Counted from the first letter of the stretch, positions 1 through 7,532 are shown. The stretch is DNA of 8,972 nucleotides from an uncultured Acidobacteriota bacterium (GCA_903932385.1 CAIZGA010000516.1:1-8972), one strand, 5' to 3'. Program-made: numbers and translations. The notes: generated by a model not told the origin, from the letters alone.

Positions 1-2
1 CC

Positions 3-161
3 ACCCCACTGCCGTTTGAAACCGTGGTCAGCGGGGATACGCTCTATGACTGGTGGATGTTTACGCTGGTGCTGTACTGCATCGCGTCCGACCTCTTCCA
101 CGTGGTGCGCAGCGTGGCGTATGTCGAACTCTGGCAAAAGTGGCGCAGCAGCATTTCCTAG
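3..161 (+). CDS. C-terminal fragment of an unidentified membrane protein (partial, 5' end outside window)
   Basis: An open frame enters from the left edge and ends at TAG (159-161), giving 52 visible residues that end in KWRSSIS. About residues 18-34 (WMFTLVLYCIASDLFHV) form a hydrophobic, aromatic-rich stretch that could be a final membrane segment. A short tail follows with Arg and Lys residues, which would suit a cytoplasmic end. I do not recognise the family and there is too little to assign one. Coding status is supported by the GC-rich codon pattern and by the stop lying only 8 bp from the converging stop of the next gene, a normal arrangement for two real genes meeting tail to tail. 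The other two + frames here look like shadows. Confidence 0.55.
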   Translation, partial: TPLPFETVVSGDTLYDWWMFTLVLYCIASDLFHVVRSVAYVELWQKWRSSIS

Positions 162-169
162 CGAATGTT

Positions 170-790
170 TTACTTGCCGCTGGTTTCTGCCAACGCCTTG
201 CGGATCGCAGCATCCACTTCATCCGGCGTTTTGATTTCAACGTAGCGGCCGTGCGTCACCACCCAGATGGACGGCGTGTGGTCGATGACAACTTTGTTCT
301 TGCCCAGCGCGATGTCGCGTTCCACCTTGGCGCGCAGCAGGCCCTGCGGATCAATCACAAACGGCCATGCCAAACCTTTTTCGCGGGCAAAGCGCTGCGT
401 GAATCCCAGCAAATCATTCTTGGTAGAAATCGCCGCCTGGTTGGAAAAAATGCGGGCGCGGTACTCATCGCCCAGTGCGGGGCTGTGGTCTTCAAACCAG
501 CGCGCGTCCACGGCGGCGTCATACGCCCAGGTGTGCATGGGTAGCGGAAAATCATGGCGCAGCAACGGGACCTTGTACCGCGAAGCCGCAGCGTGAACGA
601 TGGGTGCAAAGCGGCTGCAGCTCGGGCACTCCAGATCTTCAAACTCAATTACTGCGACTTTCGCCCCAGCCGGCGGCCGCAGGAACGAGGGATCGTTGAC
701 CCGCGTGGTGTTCTGCGCGGATATCCGGCCGGGCATCAACAGAAGCGCAAGAGTGGCAAGGGCAAGCAGCGGGAGACGGTTCAGTCGCAT
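170..790 (-). CDS. Exported DsbA-family / thioredoxin-fold thiol-disulfide protein (CPSC active site)
   Basis: A 206-residue protein. Residues 1-25 form a typical Sec signal peptide: MRLNR, a Leu/Ala-rich core, then a likely cut after GRISA. The mature domain has a beta strand (VAVIEFEDLE) leading into the redox motif C55-P-S-C58 at the start of a helix, and a cis-proline loop (HTPSIWV, T172-P173), the two hallmarks of the DsbA/Thioredoxin_4 fold. About 110 residues between them would be the helical insertion. Such proteins oxidise, reduce or isomerise cysteines of exported proteins in the periplasm; which role applies here cannot be read from the sequence. I chose the ATG at 790 because it begins the signal peptide cleanly. 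A GTG at 829 would add 13 polar residues before it; neither start has a clear Shine-Dalgarno. No DsbB/VKOR-type partner is adjacent. The gene is convergent with the fragment at 3-161 and divergent from the TolC gene. Confidence 0.85.
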   Translation of the reverse strand: MRLNRLPLLALATLALLLMPGRISAQNTTRVNDPSFLRPPAGAKVAVIEFEDLECPSCSRFAPIVHAAASRYKVPLLRHDFPLPMHTWAYDAAVDARWFEDHSPALGDEYRARIFSNQAAISTKNDLLGFTQRFAREKGLAWPFVIDPQGLLRAKVERDIALGKNKVVIDHTPSIWVVTHGRYVEIKTPDEVDAAIRKALAETSGK

Positions 791-1103
791 CGCAATCCAA
801 TCATTGTGGGCCGGCGCAGAGGTTGACACGCGGCAAATTCGAATTCACTGATTTAATTCTAGCTGATTGCGAAGCGAACTGTGCCAACCGCTGCCGATTG
901 CCTCCTGCCGCCGATAAGCCCTTGGCCGCCAACACCCTGCAGCCTGCCCCACCAGCCCGCGAAACGCAAAATCGCCTTGACACCGCCAAATTTCGCATCC
1001 CCCGCCGTGGATTTTCGCATCCTATGCCCACGCCAGCACATCAAAACGGTAAACTGGGAATCTAGGTATCTGAATCTGGGGAGTTGCATCAAACTTGCAG
1101 AAC
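791..1103. other. Divergent intergenic region between the DsbA-like gene and the TolC operon
   Basis: About 310 bp with no convincing gene; frames here are short and lack coding character. It should hold the promoters of both divergent genes. On the - strand there is a -10-like TAGAAT at 856-861, about 65 nt from the DsbA-like ATG, but no good -35 partner. On the + strand TTGACA occurs at 977-982 with no recognisable -10 at 16-18 bp. A perfect 10-bp direct repeat lies at 991-1000 and 1013-1022. A possible Shine-Dalgarno (GGGGAG) lies at 1078-1083. The true promoters cannot be fixed by eye. Confidence 0.6.
991..1022. repeat. Pair of perfect 10-bp direct repeats, 22 bp start to start (candidate operator)
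   Basis: TTTCGCATCC occurs at 991-1000 and again at 1013-1022, a start-to-start distance of 22 bp, close to two turns of B-DNA. Both copies lie upstream of the TolC gene, 104 and 82 nt before its ATG. A partial inverse copy of the first six bases (GCGAAA) lies at 959-964. Phased direct repeats upstream of an efflux operon are a common form of binding site for a transcription factor, but no regulator gene is visible and the length is short enough that chance cannot be excluded. Confidence 0.4.
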
Positions 1104-2555
1104 ATGGCGTACCGGCAAAGAAAAATTTCTTCAGGCATCGTCACCGCCGTAGCGGGCCTTCTGGTCTGCAGCGGCGCATTGGCGCAGACCTCCAGCCTGA
1201 ACCTGCAGCCGCCGTCATTGTTGCAGGCGCACGACCCCTTCATGGGCAGCGTGACCACCGCGCCGGTCACCGATGAAGCAATTAAGTTGTCGCTGGACGA
1301 CGCCATCCATCGCTCCATGGAACACAATCTCGGCCTCATCCAGCAGCAGCAGACCGAGCGGCTATTTCAGGCGCAGGTGCTCTCTGCAAAATCCGTGCTT
1401 ACGCCGACAGTGAAGTTGAAAGCCACCAGCGGTGTGGATGAGTTCAACCTGCTTGCCTTCGGCTTCAAACCCGCGCTGGTCAGCAAACTGCTGCCGGGCT
1501 ATCACCTGAATCCGTTCATCAAGGTGGATGTGACTCAGGCTGAGGCCACCGTTGACCAGACGCTCTTCAGCATGCAGGCCATCGACCTCTACCGCGCGTC
1601 GGTTTTTGCCGTGCAGGCCGAAGACCTGAACACTCTCTCCGCACATGGCACGGTGATTTACAACGCCGCCGGAAGCTATCTGCAGGTGCTGTCCGATATG
1701 GCGATGGTGGAAAATTCCAAAGCGCAGCTGGCCACCAGTCAACGTCTGCAGCAGCAAACCAAAGACCGCGACTCCGCCGGTACCGCAACGCATCTTGATG
1801 TGCTGCGCGCCAGCGTGCAGGTGCAGAATGACGAGCAGGCGCTGGAGCAGGAAGAAAATGCGCTGGCCAAAGACCGCATCGCATTGAACCGCGTGATTGG
1901 CCTGGCGCCGGAACAGAAAGTGCAATTGACCGATGCCGCGCCTTACGCCGATCTGGCCGCGCGCACGCTGGAGGAACTTCGCACCACGGCCTACAACAAT
2001 CGTAAGGATTATCTGGCGCTGCTCTCGGCCCTGCACGGCTATGAACTGCAAAGCCGCTCGGCGCGATACGAGCGCATGCCGGTGCTCAGCTTCAGCGGCA
2101 ACTACGGCGTCACCGGTGTCACGCACGACTTTTACCACGGCACCATGTACGCCGCCGGCAAGATTGAAATTCCTCTCTTCAAGGAAGCGCGCCTGCGCGG
2201 CGACCGTGATGTGGCCGATGCGCAGTTGGGCGAGGCGCGTTCGCAACTCGCCAGTCTGCGTGCCGATGTGGATGCGCAAATTCGCGCCAGCCTGCTGGAT
2301 GTGGAGGCCGCGCAAAAACTGGTGAAGGTGGCGGAGAGCAATCGCGACCTGGCCCGCGAGGAATTGGACCAGAGCCAGCAGCGCTACGGCGCGGGCGTGG
2401 ATGACAATCTGCCCGTGGTGCAGGCGCAGGCCGCCGTGGCAGCAGCCAACAGCCAGTGGGTCACCAGCCTGTACCAGTACAACCTGGCCAAACTGGCGCT
2501 GGCCCGCAACGCCGGCATTCTGGAATCGCAATACCACCAGTACCTCGGCGAATAA
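1104..2555 (+). CDS. TolC-family outer-membrane efflux protein (OEP)
   Basis: A 483-residue protein. It has a signal peptide (MAYRQRKISSG, hydrophobic core, cut near GALA/QTSS at about residue 27). The first OEP repeat opens at about residues 63-80 with the family motif LDDAIHRSMEHNLGL. A second repeat covers roughly residues 290-475, with long Ala/Gln/Glu-rich helices typical of the periplasmic coiled-coil tunnel (for example the stretches around ADVDAQIRASLLDVEAAQ and ELDQSQQRYGAGVDDN). QRYGAG followed by an alanine-rich helix is characteristic of the last TolC helix. Members trimerise into a channel through the outer membrane and periplasm. Start choice: the ATG at 1104 gives a clean signal peptide. 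A TTG at 1095 adds three residues and sits 11 nt from GGGGAG (1078-1083), so it remains possible. This is the first gene of a probable operon with the MFS exporter 61 bp downstream. No adaptor protein gene is adjacent. Confidence 0.93.
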   Translation: MAYRQRKISSGIVTAVAGLLVCSGALAQTSSLNLQPPSLLQAHDPFMGSVTTAPVTDEAIKLSLDDAIHRSMEHNLGLIQQQQTERLFQAQVLSAKSVLTPTVKLKATSGVDEFNLLAFGFKPALVSKLLPGYHLNPFIKVDVTQAEATVDQTLFSMQAIDLYRASVFAVQAEDLNTLSAHGTVIYNAAGSYLQVLSDMAMVENSKAQLATSQRLQQQTKDRDSAGTATHLDVLRASVQVQNDEQALEQEENALAKDRIALNRVIGLAPEQKVQLTDAAPYADLAARTLEELRTTAYNNRKDYLALLSALHGYELQSRSARYERMPVLSFSGNYGVTGVTHDFYHGTMYAAGKIEIPLFKEARLRGDRDVADAQLGEARSQLASLRADVDAQIRASLLDVEAAQKLVKVAESNRDLAREELDQSQQRYGAGVDDNLPVVQAQAAVAAANSQWVTSLYQYNLAKLALARNAGILESQYHQYLGE

Positions 2556-2616
2556 ATCCGCCGCAGTCCGCACATTTCAGAAAATTTAAAACAGAGCGTG
2601 TACCATAAACGCACCG

Positions 2617-3969
2617 ATGACTGACTCTTCCAGTCCCACAAACTCTGAAGCGGAAGTTGAAAAGCCAAAACCTGTGCGCGGGGCCGCGGCATTTCAGTCG
2701 CGCGATTTCCGCCGGTATCAGCTGGCGCGTTTTCTGGTGATTCTGGGCGCAGAGGCGCAGGCGCTCGCCGTGGCATGGCAGGTTTACCACCTCACCCATC
2801 GCGCCATCGACCTCGGTTACACCGGTCTGGCACTGTTCCTTCCCGGCCCGCTGTTTCTGCTCGCCTCCGGCCATGCTGCAGACCGTTTCGATCGCCGCAA
2901 CGTCGTGTTGCTCTGCTACTCACTGCAAGCGGTGTGCACCGTGGTGCTGCTTTGGTTCGCGCTCGCCGGCGTCACCAACGTGCTGCTGATATATGCTCTG
3001 CTGTTTCTCATCGGCACCGGCAGAAGCTTCAGTGCGCCGGCCAGTTCCGCGCTGCTGCCGCATCTGGTCCCAGAAAAACATTTCGTCAACGCCGTCAACT
3101 GGGGCGCGGCAATTTTCCAACTGGCCAATGTTGCCGGTCCGGCCATCGGCGGCGTGCTGCTGACATTGCCGCTGACACTCGCCTTCGCCAGCATTGCCGG
3201 CGTGCCCATCGTCTACATCTTCACGCTGAGTACAACGCTCTGCTACATCGCGCTGGTCTACTCGCTGCACGTCCGTCCGGGCCGCATGGAACACAAAGAC
3301 CTCTCGCTGGAAACAGTGCTGGCCGGCCTGCACTACACCTGGAAAAATAAATTGCTGCTGGGCGCCTGCTCGCTGGATTTATTTGCCGTGCTGCTGGGCG
3401 GTGCCGTGGCGCTGCTGCCGATTTACGCGGAAGAAATTCTGCACGCCGGTCCGCGCGGCTTCGGTCTGCTGCGCGCCATGCCGGCCATCGGCGCGCTGTG
3501 CATCTCCATGGTGCTGGCGTGGCGTCCCATTCGCCGCCATGCAGGCGCGCAGATGCTCGTCTGTGTCGGCATCTTCGGCGCGGCCACAATTGTCTTCGGC
3601 GTCTCGCGCAGCATCCCACTCTCGCTGGCAGCGTTGTTTGTCATCGGGGCCAGCGACATGATCAGCGTGGTGGTGCGTTCGTCGCTGCTGCAACTGGCCA
3701 CACCGGCGGCCATGCGCGGCCGCGTCAGCGCAGTCAGCTATCTCTTCATCGGCGCGTCAAATGAGTTTGGCGAATTTGAAAGCGGCGTCACTGCACAATG
3801 GTGGGGAGCGGTGCGCGCGGTGGTCATCGGCGGCATCGGCTCGCTGATGATTACCGGTCTGTGGTCGACGTTTTTCCGCAGCCTGCGCAGCGTGGATGAA
3901 CTCACCGCGGAATCTCTGCAGCACCTGCGCGATCTGCACATCATCGATGCAGATCTGGACGCGGATTAA
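2617..3969 (+). CDS. MFS exporter, MFS_3 / EntS-like
   Basis: A 450-residue inner-membrane transporter. About 30 polar N-terminal residues precede the membrane part. The cytoplasmic loop 2-3 motif A of the major facilitator superfamily is present at residues 85-94 (GHAADRFDRR). A motif C-like NVAGPAIGG lies at 171-179. Residues 361-390 carry the pattern typical of the EntS/MFS_3 group (ATPAAMRGRVSAV, then NEFGEFESG). In this family EntS of E. coli exports enterobactin to the periplasm, with TolC needed for the outer-membrane step; other members export macrolides or other compounds. The substrate here cannot be named. The neighbouring upstream TolC-family gene fits a two-step export route. The gene has no evident Shine-Dalgarno before its ATG. 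The C-terminal ~25 residues are acidic and presumably cytoplasmic. Co-transcription with the flanking genes is inferred from orientation and gaps of 61 and 29 bp. Confidence 0.9.
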   Translation: MTDSSSPTNSEAEVEKPKPVRGAAAFQSRDFRRYQLARFLVILGAEAQALAVAWQVYHLTHRAIDLGYTGLALFLPGPLFLLASGHAADRFDRRNVVLLCYSLQAVCTVVLLWFALAGVTNVLLIYALLFLIGTGRSFSAPASSALLPHLVPEKHFVNAVNWGAAIFQLANVAGPAIGGVLLTLPLTLAFASIAGVPIVYIFTLSTTLCYIALVYSLHVRPGRMEHKDLSLETVLAGLHYTWKNKLLLGACSLDLFAVLLGGAVALLPIYAEEILHAGPRGFGLLRAMPAIGALCISMVLAWRPIRRHAGAQMLVCVGIFGAATIVFGVSRSIPLSLAALFVIGASDMISVVVRSSLLQLATPAAMRGRVSAVSYLFIGASNEFGEFESGVTAQWWGAVRAVVIGGIGSLMITGLWSTFFRSLRSVDELTAESLQHLRDLHIIDADLDAD

Positions 3970-3986
3970 TCTGGCAGACAAAATCT

Positions 3987-3991
3987 GGAGG
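3987..3991 (+). promoter_or_regulatory. Shine-Dalgarno GGAGG that decides the start of the downstream gene
   Basis: GGAGG lies 7 nt before the ATG at 3999 but only 1 nt before the in-frame ATG at 3993. The spacing therefore favours 3999 as the start. It is the only strong ribosome-binding site I see among the gene starts in this window. Confidence 0.7.
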
Positions 3992-3998
3992 CATGCTG

Positions 3999-4724
3999 AT
4001 GAAGCAGAACATAAAACTCATGTTGGGAATCACGCTGGTGGTGGTGTTGGGTGTGGCCGTGCGTGTCTACCTCATCTGGCGCGAACGCAACAGCACCATG
4101 CCGCAGCAGGCCGAGTATTCGCGTCCGGTCTCCGATGACGATCTGGTGCAGGTGCGAAAAATTTATCCCGCAACTCTGGCCGATGTCCGCTCGCTGATTG
4201 GCAAGCCGCTCTGGGTTTCCGCGCCCGGGCAATTTAATTATTTTCCCTGCAGCGGCAAGCATGCCGACTACAGCCACTCCGCCGGCGTGTTGCTGGGTGC
4301 GGACCGCATCGATGTGAAGGACGTGATTGAGCAGGTGGCGCCGCATTCCGCACAGACGCGTGTGCCGGGCGGTTCGCGCCAGGTGTTGATTGTGTTCACT
4401 CAGGCGAAGGATACCGGCGGAAAACTGTATGCCGCGCCCATCGGTTATGTGCAGGACGGTTACAACTTATATCTCGATGGATATTTTTTCTACGACGACC
4501 CGCACCAGATGTATCACTGGCCCGCAGATATCTGGCAGGCGATTGATCAGCACCGCGAAATCACCGGCATGAACGAACTGCAAACACTGCTGGCCATTGG
4601 CCCGGCGATTTCCGTGGACTCAAACGACTTCGGCAATCGCACTGCGGGCTACGCCAACAACGGCTCGCCGCTCTCGGTCACTTTTGTGCACAACAAGTCG
4701 ACGACGATTACACCGAAGAATTAA
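3999..4724 (+). CDS. Membrane-anchored periplasmic protein of unknown function
   Basis: A 241-residue protein that I do not recognise. Residues 7-27 form one hydrophobic segment (LMLGITLVVVLGVAVRVYLIW) followed by RER. It is more likely an uncleaved signal anchor than a cleaved signal peptide, since no clear cleavage site follows; the positive N-terminus (MKQNIK) is compatible with a periplasmic domain. The remaining ~210 residues look globular with no coiled coil, lipoyl domain or repeat. There is one cysteine (C84, in YFPCSG). Residues 150-179 are strikingly aromatic (six Tyr, two Phe, two Trp in 30 residues). The start at 3999 is set by GGAGG at 3987-3991. The gene follows the MFS gene by 29 bp on the same strand, so it is probably co-transcribed and may be an accessory part of the export route. 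That link is inference only. It converges with ppc, 21 bp between stops. Confidence 0.8.
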   Translation: MKQNIKLMLGITLVVVLGVAVRVYLIWRERNSTMPQQAEYSRPVSDDDLVQVRKIYPATLADVRSLIGKPLWVSAPGQFNYFPCSGKHADYSHSAGVLLGADRIDVKDVIEQVAPHSAQTRVPGGSRQVLIVFTQAKDTGGKLYAAPIGYVQDGYNLYLDGYFFYDDPHQMYHWPADIWQAIDQHREITGMNELQTLLAIGPAISVDSNDFGNRTAGYANNGSPLSVTFVHNKSTTITPKN

Positions 4725-4745
4725 ATCGTTGAGCTGTTAGAAAAC

Positions 4746-7532
4746 TCAGCCCGTGTTGCGCAGGCCGGCAGAGATGCCGTTGATGGTCGCGGCAATGGCG
4801 CGGTTGATTTCCTCGCCCGTCTCGCCGTTGCGTTTGCGGCGCAGCAGGTCCACCTGAATCAGGCTCATCGGGTCCACATACGGATTGCGCAACCGCACTG
4901 AACGCGCCAGCACAGGATTCGTCTCCAGCAATTCTTTCTGGTTGAGAATGGCGAGCACCGTGCGTTGCGTGCGGTCGAACTCGTCTTCCACTTTGCTGAA
5001 AACGCGCTCGCGGATGCCCTTGTCCTGCACCAGCGCGGCGTAGAGTTTTCCAATGCCGAGGTCGGCCTTGGAAAGCGCAGTCTCAATATTGCGCAGCACG
5101 TCGATGAATAGCGGGAACTCGCGCGCCATCGTGCGCAGACGTTCCAGGCCGCCGGGCTTCTTCATGTACGCTTCAAACGCGCGGCCCGCGCCATACCACG
5201 CCGGCACCAGGTGCCGCGACTGCATCCAGCCGAAGACCCAGGGAATCGCACGCAGGTCTTCAAAGCGGCGGCTGCCTTTGCGGCGCGCCGGACGCGAACC
5301 AATCTTGGCGTGCTCCAGTTCATCCACCGGCGTGGCCTGCTCAAAGTAGGTCAGGACCTCGGGGTCCTCCACAATTTCTTTGCGATAGTGTTCGTAGGAC
5401 TTGATGGAAAGTTCTTCAAAAGCCTCTTCCCACTCCGGCATCAGGATGCCGGTAAAGTGCTGGTCGCCGTCATCATCTTTGGTGCGCGCGGCGGGACGGG
5501 CCAGAGCATCCAGCGAGGCGGCAATCATCAACTCCAGATTGCGCTCGGCCAGAACGACATCAGAATATTTCCAGTTCAGCACTTCACCCTGTTCGGTGAT
5601 GCGCGCTTCGCCGTTGAAGGCGTTCATCGGCTGCGCGTACAGAGCGCGGTGCGTCGGTCCGCCGCCACGCCCTACCGTGCCGCCGCGGCCGTGGAAGAGG
5701 CGCAGGTTCACGTTGCACTCGGCGGCCACTTCATGCAGTGCGCGGTGCGATTTAAAAATCTCCCACGAACTCGTCAGCATGCCGCCGTCTTTGTTCGAGT
5801 CGGAATAGCCCAGCATCACTTCCTGGCTGCGTCCCCAGCTGTCCAGCAGGCGCGAGTAGTCCGGCGTGGTCCACAGGTCGCGGCAAATTTCCGGCGCATT
5901 GCGCAGGTCTTCAATGGATTCAAACAGCGGCACCGGCATCAGTCCGGGATCGGAAATTTCCGCGTTGCCTTCCACGGTGACGCCGCCCATGCGCGCCAAC
6001 CACAATACGCCTTCAATGTCGCGTTTGCAGGTGGCGCCGCTGATGACGTAGTGGCGGATGGCGGTGGCCGGCTGCGTGCGCTTCAACATCGCAACGGTGC
6101 GGAAGGTTTCCAGCACTTCCATCGTCATCGGAGAAAGCGCCGGTGGCAGGCCTTCGCCGGTCCACGCAGAAAGTTCATCGAGCGCTGCGGCATGGATGCG
6201 CGCATGTTGGCGAATGTCCAGCGTCTGCAGATGCAGGCCGAAGGTGCGTGCCTCCACCAGCAGCGGGTCCAGTCGCATCTGCGCCAGCCGCTCGCCGCGG
6301 TTCTGCATCAGGCTGTCGCGCAGGATCTGCAGGTCCTCCAGCATTTCATCGGCGGCCGTGTACTCCGGCAGCACCTGCATGCTGGTCTTCAGGCTCACGC
6401 TGGTCTGCGGTATGCCGCGCAGGCGGAAAAGAATGCAGGCCACCAGCAGCCGCGAGCGTTCCAGTTTAAATCGCTCTTCCAACTGCGGCTCATTGGCGCG
6501 ACGCAGCAGGTTCATGTAGTAGTCCACGCGTTTGTTCAGCGCATCGCTTACCGGGACCTGTTGCGTGGAGCTTGCCAGCTGGTCAAACAATCCGCGCAGC
6601 CGGCGATGATAATGCAACTGCACATGGCGCCGCGCGCGGGCCAGCGCCTCCACCGTTACCGGAGGAGTGACAAACGGATTGCCGTCGCGGTCGCCGCCCA
6701 CCCACGAGCCAAACTCCACCAGCCGCGGCATCTTCGACATGTCCAGCTCAACGTTGTACTCGGCCTGAACCGCTGCGGTCACTTCTTCGTAGAGACCGGG
6801 CAGCGTGTCAAAGAGCGACGCGTCGTAATAATCCAGCGTGATGCGAACTTCATCGCGCACCGTCGGTCGCAGACTGCGGACATCATCGGTCTGCCACAGT
6901 GCGGTAATCTCAGCCAGCATCTCGCGTTCCAGCCGCGCAATCTGTTCTTCGGGCAACGGGATGCGATCGAGCTCTTCCAGCAATTCGCTGATGCGGCGGC
7001 GCTTGAACATCACGCTGCGCCGCGCGACTTCTGTCGGGTGCGCGGTAAATACCGGCGTGATGGTGATGCTCTGCAACAGCTCCAGCATTTCTTTTTTCGG
7101 GATGCCGGCATCGCGCATGCGACGCAGCGTGCCGCGCAGGGAGCCGCGTTGCGGGCCCACTGTCGTATCCATCTGCAGTGCCAGGCGACGGCGTTTGCGA
7201 TGGTTGGTCTCGGCCAGATTGATTAGCTCAAAATAAAACGCAAAGGCTCGCGTCAGCATGTATGACTTGGAAACATCAAAATTGCCAATGCGTTTGAGCG
7301 ATTGCTGGATGGAGGCATCACCGCCGCCATCGCGTCCGCTAATGGCCTGACGACGCAGCTCTTCCACGGCGGCAAACAGTTCCTGCCCCGCCTGCTCGCG
7401 CAGAACCTGGCCCAGCAGTGTGCCCAGCGAGCGCACATCGCGCCGCAGCGGCAGTTCCTTGCGTGCGGTCGAGCGGTCTTCCAGTTCCGCCAGCCGTTCT
7501 GACCAATTGTCCGTTTTCCATAGTTGCGACAT
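4746..7532 (-). CDS. ppc: Phosphoenolpyruvate carboxylase
   Basis: A complete 928-residue enzyme, within the usual length for the family. It converts phosphoenolpyruvate and bicarbonate to oxaloacetate and phosphate in the cytoplasm, refilling the citric acid cycle. All main motifs are visible: catalytic His165 in VFTAHPTE; FGSWVGGDRDGNP at 274-286; LDIRQ at 438-442; YSDSNKDGG around Lys581; the glycine-rich loop FHGRGGTVGRGGGP at 613-626; SRPARRK at 746-752 followed by LRAIPWVFGW; and the C-terminal RNTG, whose Asn (926) corresponds to an allosteric aspartate-site residue in E. coli. The position matching E. coli Lys773 appears to be Arg750. The ATG at 7532 lacks a Shine-Dalgarno, and a -10-like TACAAT lies only 10 nt upstream, so the mRNA may be nearly leaderless. 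The gene follows the ABC-F gene by 82 bp and converges with the unknown gene at 3999-4724. Confidence 0.98.
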   Translation of the reverse strand: MSQLWKTDNWSERLAELEDRSTARKELPLRRDVRSLGTLLGQVLREQAGQELFAAVEELRRQAISGRDGGGDASIQQSLKRIGNFDVSKSYMLTRAFAFYFELINLAETNHRKRRRLALQMDTTVGPQRGSLRGTLRRMRDAGIPKKEMLELLQSITITPVFTAHPTEVARRSVMFKRRRISELLEELDRIPLPEEQIARLEREMLAEITALWQTDDVRSLRPTVRDEVRITLDYYDASLFDTLPGLYEEVTAAVQAEYNVELDMSKMPRLVEFGSWVGGDRDGNPFVTPPVTVEALARARRHVQLHYHRRLRGLFDQLASSTQQVPVSDALNKRVDYYMNLLRRANEPQLEERFKLERSRLLVACILFRLRGIPQTSVSLKTSMQVLPEYTAADEMLEDLQILRDSLMQNRGERLAQMRLDPLLVEARTFGLHLQTLDIRQHARIHAAALDELSAWTGEGLPPALSPMTMEVLETFRTVAMLKRTQPATAIRHYVISGATCKRDIEGVLWLARMGGVTVEGNAEISDPGLMPVPLFESIEDLRNAPEICRDLWTTPDYSRLLDSWGRSQEVMLGYSDSNKDGGMLTSSWEIFKSHRALHEVAAECNVNLRLFHGRGGTVGRGGGPTHRALYAQPMNAFNGEARITEQGEVLNWKYSDVVLAERNLELMIAASLDALARPAARTKDDDGDQHFTGILMPEWEEAFEELSIKSYEHYRKEIVEDPEVLTYFEQATPVDELEHAKIGSRPARRKGSRRFEDLRAIPWVFGWMQSRHLVPAWYGAGRAFEAYMKKPGGLERLRTMAREFPLFIDVLRNIETALSKADLGIGKLYAALVQDKGIRERVFSKVEDEFDRTQRTVLAILNQKELLETNPVLARSVRLRNPYVDPMSLIQVDLLRRKRNGETGEEINRAIAATINGISAGLRNTG

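Noticed and set aside
823..828. TTGACA on the + strand near the 5' end of the DsbA-like gene
   Set aside because: The nearest -10-like TTTAAT (852-857) is 23 bp away, too far for a sigma-70 promoter.
977..982. TTGACA as the -35 of the TolC operon promoter
   Set aside because: The bases 16-18 bp downstream are C/G-rich with no resemblance to TATAAT.
1158..1169. Cys in the TolC signal peptide (LLVCSG) as a lipoprotein lipobox
   Set aside because: The residue before Cys is Val rather than Gly, Ala or Ser, and a good signal peptidase I site (GALA/Q) follows a few residues later.
1362..2573. A 403-codon open frame on the - strand opposite the TolC gene
   Set aside because: Same codon-register shadow effect; the TolC reading has a signal peptide and family motifs, the antisense product has none.
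4728..4750. Small hairpin between the unknown gene and ppc as a bidirectional terminator
   Set aside because: The stem is only 6 bp with a G-U pair and an 11-nt loop, and no T-tract follows on either strand.
5211..7226. A 671-codon open frame on the + strand, fully inside ppc on the opposite strand
   Set aside because: Its codons are in exact register with ppc codons, so it stays open simply because ppc here avoids TTA, CTA and TCA, whose complements are stops. The product has no recognisable motifs, while ppc is unmistakable.
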